Below are positions 1 to 5,682 of a DNA stretch of 7,465 nt, piece by piece. Position 1 is the stretch's first letter, and each line of letters opens with the position of its first letter. Source of the stretch: a bacterium. Lineage in GTDB: Bacteria; Krumholzibacteriota; Krumholzibacteriia; WVZY01. A program made the translations under genes and the position numbers. Below the pieces are notes generated by a model. That model saw only the letters and a list, made by a program, of their open reading frames with translations, ran no database searches and was not told the DNA's origin. The stretch spans positions 1-7,465 of the forward strand of contig JAPUJU010000042.1 of the NCBI GenBank assembly GCA_027296025.1. The letters run 5' to 3'.

Positions 1-1181
1 TCCATCAGGTCGATCGCCTTGTCCGGCAGAAAGCGTGCGCCGATATACCGATCCGAGAGCTTCACGGCCGCGATGATGGCGTCGTCGGTGATGCGCACGC
101 CGTGGTGAACCTCGTAGCATACCTTCAGGCCGCGAAGAATCGCGACCGTTTCGTCCACGGAGGGTTCGAGCACGGTGATCACCTGAAAGCGCCTCTCCAG
201 AGCGGTATCCTTCTCGATGTATTTCCGGTACTCGCTCAACGTTGTCGCGCCGATGCAGTGCAGCTCACCGCGCGCGAGCGCCGGCTTGATCATGTTCGAG
301 GCGTCGAGCGATCCTTCGGCCGCTCCGGCTCCGACCAGCGTGTGAAGCTCGTCGATGAAGAGGATGACCTCTCCATCGCTCTCTTGAATGGCTTTCAGAA
401 CCGCTTTGAAGCGCTCCTCGAACTCGCCGCGAAACTTCGTGCCCGCTACAAGCGCGCCCATATCGAGCGCGAGCACGCGTTTGTTCTTCATCGCGTCCGG
501 AACATCGTCGTCCGCGATGCGTTGCGCGAGGCCTTCGACAATCGCTGTTTTGCCGACACCGGGGTCTCCAATGAGTACCGGGTTGTTCTTGGTTCGACGC
601 GAGAGAATCTGCGTGGCGCGGCGCACCTCTTCTTCGCGTCCAATAACCGGATCGATCTTTCCGCGCCGGGCCATCTGGACGAGGTCGATCGTGAATCGAT
701 CCAGCGCCTGGTATTTGTTTTCGGGATTCGGGTCGACGACCTGTTCGGACCCTCGAACGTCCTTGAGTGCGTTCATCATCGCGTCAGGATCGACGCCCAG
801 ATCCTTCAGTAGTCCTGCCACGTCGGACCTGGAATCTTTGATCATCGCGAGCAGAAAGTGTTCGGTGGATACATACTGGTCCTTGAGTGCATCCGCCTCG
901 CCGTACGCGTTCTGAATGACCTTCTTCAGATCCGGCGAGGGATAGGGTGCACCGCCACCTTCCTGGGAGGCGAGGCTGTCCAACTGCCGGCTCGTAATCT
1001 CGAGCACGCGCGCCGGGGCCACACCGAGGCGTTCCAGCACGGCGGGTACAATTCCGCCTTCCTGTCCGGCGAGGGCCTTCATGAGGTGCCATGGCGTGAC
1101 CTCGACGTGATTCCCGAGGAAGGCTGCCTCACTTGCCGCGTTCATCGCCGCGGCTGCTTTTTGGGTAAAACGATTCATCAT
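1..1181 (-). CDS. clpB: ATP-dependent chaperone ClpB, N-terminal 393 residues (3' end beyond window)
   Basis: Hsp100 disaggregase; in the cytoplasm it works with DnaK/DnaJ/GrpE to thread aggregated proteins through a hexameric ring. Reading inward from 1181 gives an uninterrupted frame to the window edge. Two Clp_N repeats occupy about residues 6-57 and 83-134. The first AAA+ domain follows, with Walker A GDPGVGKT (205-212), Walker B VILFIDE (272-278), GATT sensor region (311-314) and ALERRF with the arginine finger (327-332). It continues into the PDKAIDLMD segment just before the M-domain. The M-domain and second AAA+ ring, which would separate ClpB from ClpA/C for good, lie outside, but the N-terminal sequence is strongly ClpB-like. 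The start is the first of two adjacent ATGs: AGGAGG (1190-1195) sits 8 nt upstream. No CIRCE or HAIR element was found upstream; other inverted repeats are present. Confidence 0.96.
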   Translation of the reverse strand, partial: MMNRFTQKAAAAMNAASEAAFLGNHVEVTPWHLMKALAGQEGGIVPAVLERLGVAPARVLEITSRQLDSLASQEGGGAPYPSPDLKKVIQNAYGEADALKDQYVSTEHFLLAMIKDSRSDVAGLLKDLGVDPDAMMNALKDVRGSEQVVDPNPENKYQALDRFTIDLVQMARRGKIDPVIGREEEVRRATQILSRRTKNNPVLIGDPGVGKTAIVEGLAQRIADDDVPDAMKNKRVLALDMGALVAGTKFRGEFEERFKAVLKAIQESDGEVILFIDELHTLVGAGAAEGSLDASNMIKPALARGELHCIGATTLSEYRKYIEKDTALERRFQVITVLEPSVDETVAILRGLKVCYEVHHGVRITDDAIIAAVKLSDRYIGARFLPDKAIDLM

Positions 1182-1187
1182 GGGTTA

Positions 1188-1195
1188 TCCCTCCT
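1188..1195 (-). promoter_or_regulatory. Strong ribosome binding site of clpB
   Basis: The minus strand reads AGGAGGGA, 8 nt from the ATG at 1181 and 11 nt from the second ATG at 1178. The spacing favours the outer ATG. Confidence 0.75.
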
Positions 1196-1205
1196 GATTC
1201 TCATG

Positions 1206-1236
1206 TTTGTGCGTTCAACCCAGTATAACGCACAAA
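1206..1236. repeat. Perfect 10-bp inverted repeat in the clpB leader/promoter
   Basis: TTTGTGCGTT (1206-1215) and AACGCACAAA (1227-1236) are exact reverse complements separated by 11 nt. The right arm overlaps the promoter-like element at 1230-1244 and the repeat ends 24 bp before the clpB start. It could be an operator for a repressor or a hairpin in the mRNA leader. There is no U-tract on either side, so a terminator is unlikely. Confidence 0.7.
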
Positions 1237-1244
1237 AGGTGCCA
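1230..1244 (-). promoter_or_regulatory. Sigma-54-like -24/-12 promoter candidate for clpB
   Basis: The minus strand reads TGGCACCTTTTGTGC. It has the GG-N10-GC spacing of sigma-54 promoters and a full TGGCAC box; the -12 box is GTGC instead of TTGC. The predicted start of transcription is near 1218, about 37 nt before the ATG. A competing sigma-70 reading uses TATACT (1222-1227), but no good -35 box lies 16-18 bp upstream of it. Confidence 0.4.
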
Positions 1245-1262
1245 GGAATCACATACTATGGA

Positions 1263-1290
1263 ACTGTAATAATTACAGTGTATTACAGTG
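1263..1290. repeat. Operator-like palindrome with an extra half-site
   Basis: ACTGTAAT (1263-1270) and ATTACAGT (1272-1279) form a perfect 8-bp dyad around a single A. ATTACAGTG occurs at 1272-1280 and again at 1282-1290, exactly 10 bp or one helical turn later. Three equal half-sites on one DNA face, upstream of the clpB promoter region, look like a binding site for a dimeric regulator. The regulator is unknown. Confidence 0.55.
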
Positions 1291-1326
1291 CTAGTGGACT
1301 CCGCGGAAACCATAGACAGGAAGGTA

Positions 1327-1355
1327 ACTGCCATATAGGCAGTACATTATGGCAG
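1327..1355. repeat. Overlapping alternative hairpins built from CTGCC/GGCAG
   Basis: CTGCCATA (1328-1335) and TATGGCAG (1348-1355) are exact reverse complements, 12 nt apart. The left arm can also pair with the intervening GGCAGT (1338-1343), as ACTGCC-N5-GGCAGT. The element lies 40-68 bp past the stop codon of the metalloprotease gene. No T-run follows on the minus strand, so it is not a typical intrinsic terminator. It may be an mRNA 3'-end structure or another protein site. Confidence 0.45.
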
Positions 1356-1394
1356 AATTTGAACTGAGTGTCAGACCGGCTGCGGGTGGCGACC

Positions 1395-3194
1395 TCAGTC
1401 GAACAGATACCAGTTGAGGTTAATTCCGGGCGGCATATTGTACATGACGCGGCCGAGCCAAATCTCATCGAGGGTGGCCTCGGGCACACCGGAGAAACGG
1501 CCGCCGATCATGAGGTGGCCCTGGTCGCTACTGTGGGCCATCCCGAGCGCGTGCCCGACTTCATGGCTGGCGATGGTTCGCATCACCCGTTCACTCAGGC
1601 CGTCCGGCCGATCTTCGTATTTCGTCCGCATCGTGATCTGGGATTTCTTCGGCAGGTCCCCCTCCCGCTCGAGGACCTCGTAGAACTCGCGAGGTGCCGA
1701 GGCATCATAAACGATTCGGACGCCATACTCAGGGTCTTCTGTGACGAAGTTGAAAATCTGCATCTCGAGCAATTCTTCCCAGCGCTGAAACTGCTCTTTG
1801 ATGATTTGTTCGTAATCAAGGCCGTTCTTTACGAACGGCGGGATGTACACGTTGATCGGTGTGTTCCATGTGTTGAGAAACGTTTTGCCCGCAAGCGGAG
1901 CCATTGCCATCACCTTCAGAAAGACCAGCAGATTCGAGTAGGAATTAGTGGCGAGGGTCGGGTTCGGAACCAGCCAGAAATCACGGACGTCATCGTGCTG
2001 GATATCATAGAGATCCGTGACCATGTCCGAATACGCGCCGTACTGTCCCGCGTTCGGATCGTCCCACAGGAATTGTGGAGACAACGCCGCGGGTAGCTCG
2101 GTGAGCGCGTATTTTCCATCCGGTCCGGTCGTCATCTCGTTGCCCGCCAGGCGAACCTTGACCCCTTCAATCGGGAGGTTGGTCAGCGCATCTCGCACCG
2201 TGCCCGTTATTTCCATTCCCTTTGTAAACGCGCTCATCGAGCTGCGAAGCGGCGAAAGGTTACCGAACGCGTCCCTCGCTCGGACCGCGAGGTAAACCAG
2301 GTTCGCCGGGTTCAGGCCTGTCACCACCATTCGCATCACCGTGCCTGGATCCTCCGGCGCCGGCGCACCCAAACGCTGACTCGACTGCGTCCACGATGTT
2401 TCCGTTTCGATCGGGACCGATGACGTCCGTACGAGGTACTCCGACGGTCGGCCTTCCATGCCGTCGTCCCCGACCGCGATCCACTCGGCGATCAGCTCCC
2501 CGGGCTCGTCCCCGGTCACCAGTGACACCATTTGTACTTCCGCGGGAATGAGGGAGTCCGGCTCCGGTTGAACGGTCAAATCCCACAGGTGAATTGCGAA
2601 ACGGTCACCGTCACTCGCGATCGCACGAACCTCGATGAGGCCTACATAGTATGAGTTGTAGATATACTTGCGCGTCGTAGCAACGATGGTATCGTTTACG
2701 AGATAAAGGTAACTGATTTCGAGCCCCTCGGGATCTTCCGCGGTGATCGCGAATTCAACCGACTGACCGATCTCGATCGACGGCATGTTGTCCGACGGCG
2801 TCGCATCAACGATGATTGGCGGGGCATTGAACGGGGCCAAGCGATTCAGCCGCCAGCGCACGCGCGACTCGAGTCGCCCGTTCGTGATTTCTGCGGTAAC
2901 ATCAACGGCACCGGTATCATCGACGACGTAGCACCAGGTCGACGAGTCCGACACGACGCTGTCACCCAGCGAAAACAAAAAGGAAAGTTCCTGATCGCCG
3001 GGGTCGAACGCGCGGACCGAGAAGCAGACCGTGTCCACTCCCGCCACCGCGTTGACCACGGAAGCCTGCGGGCTCACGGCACGAATGATCGGGGCGCGAA
3101 CCAGTCGATCGGGCGCGTTTACATCGCACGCGTTGAACGTCAGGAACACGACCCCGCACGCAAGGATTGCTACGATAGTAATTCGTTGAAACAT
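1395..3194 (-). CDS. Putative lipoprotein with Ig/FN3-like domains and a C-terminal matrixin-type zinc metalloprotease
   Basis: 599 residues. The N-terminus MFQRITIVAILACGVVFLTF is a short hydrophobic signal followed by NAC; Cys23 is the likely lipidation site, although FNAC is a poor lipobox. Two Ig-like regions (about 35-120 and 125-210) and an FN3-like domain (about 215-327) follow. A carboxypeptidase-regulatory-like beta domain (about 328-412) begins ITGTVRDALTNLPIEGVKV. The protease domain is about 445-599, with the zinc motif HEVGHALGMAH (His544, Glu545, His548, His554) and then SSDQGHLM, whose Met562 fits the Met-turn of matrixins. No cysteine-switch propeptide is visible. It probably acts at the cell envelope or surface, cleaving an unknown substrate. 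The ATG at 3194 has an in-frame TAG 9 nt upstream and only a weak Shine-Dalgarno. Fold assignments are by eye; the protease motif is clear. Confidence 0.88.
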   Translation of the reverse strand: MFQRITIVAILACGVVFLTFNACDVNAPDRLVRAPIIRAVSPQASVVNAVAGVDTVCFSVRAFDPGDQELSFLFSLGDSVVSDSSTWCYVVDDTGAVDVTAEITNGRLESRVRWRLNRLAPFNAPPIIVDATPSDNMPSIEIGQSVEFAITAEDPEGLEISYLYLVNDTIVATTRKYIYNSYYVGLIEVRAIASDGDRFAIHLWDLTVQPEPDSLIPAEVQMVSLVTGDEPGELIAEWIAVGDDGMEGRPSEYLVRTSSVPIETETSWTQSSQRLGAPAPEDPGTVMRMVVTGLNPANLVYLAVRARDAFGNLSPLRSSMSAFTKGMEITGTVRDALTNLPIEGVKVRLAGNEMTTGPDGKYALTELPAALSPQFLWDDPNAGQYGAYSDMVTDLYDIQHDDVRDFWLVPNPTLATNSYSNLLVFLKVMAMAPLAGKTFLNTWNTPINVYIPPFVKNGLDYEQIIKEQFQRWEELLEMQIFNFVTEDPEYGVRIVYDASAPREFYEVLEREGDLPKKSQITMRTKYEDRPDGLSERVMRTIASHEVGHALGMAHSSDQGHLMIGGRFSGVPEATLDEIWLGRVMYNMPPGINLNWYLFD

Positions 3195-3215
3195 AAGTCT
3201 CTAATGTGGTCGACA

Positions 3216-3246
3216 ACGAGTAGGTGGGGTCCTCCTGATCACTCGT
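3216..3246 (-). repeat. Inverted repeat at the predicted 5' end of the metalloprotease mRNA
   Basis: ACGAGT (3216-3221) and ACTCGT (3241-3246) are reverse complements with a 19-nt spacer. On the minus strand the loop carries AGGAGG (3231-3236), but no start codon follows at usable distance; the real ATG is 37 nt from it. It could be a 5'-terminal stem-loop or standby ribosome site. Confidence 0.35.
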
Positions 3247-3252
3247 CAACCA

Positions 3253-3281
3253 AAGATAACCCGCCGGGGAGGCATTTACAA
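3253..3281 (-). promoter_or_regulatory. Candidate sigma-70 promoter of the metalloprotease gene
   Basis: The minus strand has TTGTAA (3276-3281), a 17-bp spacer and TATCTT (3253-3258), each 4/6 to consensus. It lies in the 113-bp gap after the preceding small gene and predicts transcription from about 3246, giving a leader of about 52 nt. The rest of that gap holds the inverted repeat at 3216-3246 and no convincing terminator. Confidence 0.4.
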
Positions 3282-3307
3282 GGGAAAGGCCCGCTGGAAG
3301 AGGTGGC

Positions 3308-3637
3308 TCAATCGTTCGCTCTCGACGCGTGAATCTGGAGAAAACGCTGGAGCGTCCGGTCCGTCGTTTCGAGATACGTCTCCTCGTTGCGAACCCGAGT
3401 CTCCCAGACCGGGCGATCACCGACGAGAACGTGAAAGAGATCGCGATACGGGACGACACGGCATAGCAACTCGTCACGATAGAACGCACGGAACTCGACT
3501 CTCGACACGCGCATTTCGATGTCCTGACTCATTTCCGCCAGGCGCCCGATATACCTCTCGTAGAGTCCTTTGACAGGGCCCAGTGCGATGTCAGCGCCGA
3601 GGTCGACTGCCTGCGAATGCTTCTCTACTGACAACAC
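3308..3637 (-). CDS. Small protein of unknown function, overlapping the upstream ParA-like gene
   Basis: 109 residues from a GTG start; family not recognised. The first ~40 residues look helical (VDLGADIALGPVKGLYERYI). The middle looks like beta strands rich in Arg and aromatics (VSRVEFRAFYRDELLCRVV, then YRDLFHVLVG), and a helix ends the protein (ETTDRTLQRFLQI). There is no signal peptide or membrane segment. The GTG at 3637 was chosen because GGAGGAG (3646-3652) stands exactly 8 nt upstream. The frame stays open a further 12 codons to a TTG at 3673 without a comparable ribosome site. The gene begins 47 bp inside the preceding gene, which suggests translational coupling. The alternative is that the two frames are one protein split by a frameshift, because the upstream protein's tail is Arg-rich and atypical. 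Confidence 0.68.
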   Translation of the reverse strand: MLSVEKHSQAVDLGADIALGPVKGLYERYIGRLAEMSQDIEMRVSRVEFRAFYRDELLCRVVPYRDLFHVLVGDRPVWETRVRNEETYLETTDRTLQRFLQIHASRAND

Positions 3638-4367
3638 CGTGATGTCTCCTCCGCGCAGAAACCATCTTACCAAGCAAGCTATCGCACAGCGAGAGGTATG
3701 TGAGCGACAACGGAATCTCGGGGGACCTTAGCACGATCGGCACGCGGTCCGGCAGAGACGCTTCCCAGTCGAACACGCCTCCGAGTTCTCTCGGACCTTC
3801 GTCGTCCACGTGCGTCCGTCCGACACCCGTCGAAAGGACCAGGGATCGATACGACCCCAAGCGGTCGACGAACGGCGCCTGAAAGTCGGACAGCACGGCA
3901 TCGTCTCCAACGAGTAGCAGCGCCCAGGTTTCGCCGTCGAAGTCGGTGAACGCATCCGCCGTCTTCAACACATCCCTCTCCACGGAAAAAGGCGGCAGGT
4001 GCACTAGCGTGACGTGAAACGGGGCGTCGACGTCGACGCCGTCCACCCGGCCCGGGAAATCGAACGACAAATCGATACCGTGCAGCCCGGGAATCACGGG
4101 GACCCTCGATCCCAAGTAAACATCAGGTGGGTGGCAGAAATAGAAACAGGCATTCGGTAGTATGCCGCTCAACTCGTGAATCCGGACGCGTGCTTTTCGG
4201 AGCGCCATCGCTGCCGCGATGTTCGCAACGTGAAACGCCGAAAACGATGTCTGGTCCTGGGCCGCGACGAGCAGCCTCACGGGCACACTACCCATGGACC
4301 GCTTTTTCTTCGACAGGTACAGATGTGCAATGTCGCGGATGTGGCGCGGCCGACGGGAGTCTTTCAT
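3591..4367 (-). CDS. ParA/MinD-fold-like protein lacking the nucleotide-binding motifs
   Basis: 258 residues, no close family recognised. The order of elements mirrors the ParA protein encoded just upstream. RLLVAAQ (31-37) matches the first strand. DQTSFSAFH (38-46) stands where KGGxGKT should be and lacks both lysines. VANIAAAMALRKA (47-59) matches helix 1, and VRIHELSG (61-68) replaces the LIDLDPQ strand. VTLVHLPP (119-126) aligns with the Walker B VLIDCPP, with Asp changed to His. So I infer an inactive ATPase-like partner, possibly of the ParA-CBM protein, from which it is 33 bp away. The ATG at 4367 has AAGGG about 8 nt upstream. The N-terminal extension SRRPRHIRDIAHLYLSKKK is basic and may bind a partner or nucleic acid. 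The last ~25 residues are Arg-rich and could reflect a frameshift. The gene is secure; the fold is inference. Confidence 0.78.
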   Translation of the reverse strand: MKDSRRPRHIRDIAHLYLSKKKRSMGSVPVRLLVAAQDQTSFSAFHVANIAAAMALRKARVRIHELSGILPNACFYFCHPPDVYLGSRVPVIPGLHGIDLSFDFPGRVDGVDVDAPFHVTLVHLPPFSVERDVLKTADAFTDFDGETWALLLVGDDAVLSDFQAPFVDRLGSYRSLVLSTGVGRTHVDDEGPRELGGVFDWEASLPDRVPIVLRSPEIPLSLTYLSLCDSLLGKMVSARRRHHGVVSREAFAGSRPRR

Positions 4368-4400
4368 GGTGTGATCCCTTTGTGAATCGCCACGCTACAA

Positions 4401-5474
4401 TCAGACAATCAGGAGCGAATTCTCCTGGCCAAACTCGTTTCGAATGTAGTCGCGGTTATTGGGGTCGCGCATCCACACCCCGTCGACAATGAACCGGTAT
4501 TCGTATTCCCCGGGCCGAATATCAACCACAGCGTTCCACAATCCGTCGGTATCCTGCTTCATCGGAATCCCCTCGCGTGACCAGTTCGTGAACTCACCGG
4601 TGACCGCGGCAGACTTCGCTTGTCGGACATCAAGGGTAAACAGAATACCCTCTTCGACGGGTTTCGGGCCGTGCAGTTTCTCAATCCACTCTTCCATGTT
4701 CTCTGTCTCGATTTTCGCTTCTTTCTCCACGAGTTCCCGGGCGAGCGCGAGAAACTGCCGGCTGGCCTTGGACTGCCTTGCCAGCTCGAGAACCGGCACA
4801 CCGTGGGCGGCCGCTTCTTTCAACCGCACGGTATGACTGATGAACGTATCGAGGAGAATCGCCGAGTGAAACTTCTCGATTTCCGAGAGCATTTTTCTCG
4901 AAAACTGTGTTCTCGTGTCGAGATTGTTGCAGACGACATGCACGCGGAGTTTTCGAGTGAGTTCTCCTTCAATGACCTCGATGGTTTCGCGAAGTTTGCC
5001 GAGGCCATGGAACGAAAAGAAGCTCGCGTCGACCGGTATCAATACCTCGGAGGACGCGATCAGCGCGTTGAATGTGAGTAGTCCAACGCTCGGGGGGCAA
5101 TCAATCAGAACGATATCGCCCACATCGTCGGGAATCTGACGGATTTTTGTCGTAAGACGTTCTTCGCGCCCCATGCGGTCAGCGAGTTCCTGCTCAACGC
5201 CGCCAAGGACGGTGCTCGACGCGATCAGGTCAAGGTTCTGACGGACGCTAATTGCCGCATCCCCGATTCGCACGGCAGGGTCCATCAGTAATTCGTAACT
5301 GGTCATCTCGATCTCGTTATCACTGACGCCGAGACCGACCGTTGCGTGTGCCTGCGGGTCGAGATCGATCAAAAGCACGCGGCGCTCGAGGCTCGAAAGT
5401 GCTGCCGCGAGATTGATCGAGACCGTGGTCTTCCCACATCCGCCCTTTTGGTTCATGACGGCTATTACTCTCAT
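4401..5474 (-). CDS. ParA-family ATPase fused to a C-terminal AMPK-type glycogen-binding (CBM48-like) domain
   Basis: 357 residues. Residues 1-250 are a complete ParA/Soj-type ATPase: deviant Walker A KGGCGKTT (10-17, signature Lys10 and Lys15), A' motif LIDLDPQ (35-41) and Walker B VLIDCPP (122-128). Such proteins dimerise with ATP and position DNA or other large cargo. A linker rich in Glu/Lys leads to a beta-sandwich (about 275-357) resembling the AMPK beta glycogen-binding domain. GEFTNW (Trp298), YRF (Arg327), DGVW (Trp334), Phe348 and Asn352 fall where AMPK beta has its glucan-contact residues W100, K126, W133, L146 and N150. Ordinary ParA ends near residue 260, so this is a fusion. The ATG at 5474 was chosen over one eight codons upstream because GGAGGT (5484-5489) is 9 nt away. 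No ParB gene or parS-like site is visible here, so plasmid or chromosome partition is not supported. Confidence 0.93.
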   Translation of the reverse strand: MRVIAVMNQKGGCGKTTVSINLAAALSSLERRVLLIDLDPQAHATVGLGVSDNEIEMTSYELLMDPAVRIGDAAISVRQNLDLIASSTVLGGVEQELADRMGREERLTTKIRQIPDDVGDIVLIDCPPSVGLLTFNALIASSEVLIPVDASFFSFHGLGKLRETIEVIEGELTRKLRVHVVCNNLDTRTQFSRKMLSEIEKFHSAILLDTFISHTVRLKEAAAHGVPVLELARQSKASRQFLALARELVEKEAKIETENMEEWIEKLHGPKPVEEGILFTLDVRQAKSAAVTGEFTNWSREGIPMKQDTDGLWNAVVDIRPGEYEYRFIVDGVWMRDPNNRDYIRNEFGQENSLLIV

Positions 5475-5496
5475 GGTGAATCTACCTCCGTGACAC

Positions 5497-5529
5497 AAAA
5501 AAAGCCGGATCCTTACATATGGACCGGGC
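5497..5529 (-). terminator. Terminator-like hairpin in the leader of the parA-CBM gene
   Basis: On the minus strand GCCCGGTCC (5521-5529) and GGATCCGGC (5504-5512) pair over 8 bp with one bulge on each side and an 8-nt loop, followed directly by seven T (5497-5503). It ends only 7 nt before the GGAGGT ribosome site, too close for a promoter to fit after it. It must therefore act on the same transcript, as an attenuator, or be read through. Confidence 0.5.
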
Positions 5530-5538
5530 CGAACGTGA

Positions 5539-5624
5539 GCGTTTGTACAAAACGCGTATGGGTACTATGTCGTGTTGGCACCCCACAAGTACCTCTGTAT
5601 CTGATTATAAGACAAGGCCTTATA
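5539..5624 (-). other. Structured 5' leader of the parA-CBM group (three hairpins)
   Basis: Three dyads precede the terminator-like hairpin: TATAAG/CTTATA (5606-5624), GGTACT/AGTACC (5561-5593, extendable by TGT/ACA with one bulge) and GCGTTT/AAACGC (5539-5555, 5-nt loop, containing the palindrome TTTGTACAAA). With the promoter at 5647-5675 the leader would be about 166 nt. No known riboswitch consensus was recognised. The dyads could equally be protein-binding sites in DNA. Confidence 0.4.
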
Positions 5625-5646
5625 GGCGAATTTTCAACTCACGATG

Positions 5647-5675
5647 AGTAGACTGGACCCTGATTTTTTTGTCAA
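5647..5675 (-). promoter_or_regulatory. Sigma-70 promoter of the parA-CBM gene group
   Basis: The minus strand has a perfect TTGACA (5670-5675), a 17-bp A-rich-start spacer and TCTACT (5647-5652, 4/6). It starts 7 bp after the stop codon of the PAP2-like gene and predicts transcription from about 5640. A second, isolated TATAAT (5604-5609) has no -35 box at 16-18 bp. Confidence 0.6.
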
Positions 5676-5682
5676 GGTTTTT

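Noticed and set aside
102..812. Long plus-strand open frame of 236 codons
   Set aside because: It is antisense to the conserved AAA+ domain of clpB, has no recognisable motifs, and its low-complexity charged sequence is typical of a mirror frame.
1287..1293. TAGCACT on the minus strand, like half of a CIRCE element (HrcA site)
   Set aside because: The matching second half at 9-bp spacing is missing, so it is not a CIRCE element.
1368..2096. Plus-strand open frame of 242 codons
   Set aside because: It lies opposite the protease and regulatory-like domains of the metalloprotease gene, whose zinc motif is intact on the minus strand.
4401..5474. Plasmid or chromosome partition locus (parABS)
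   Set aside because: The ParA motifs fit, but there is no ParB gene, no parS-like palindrome cluster, no replication genes, and the ParA carries a carbohydrate-binding domain.
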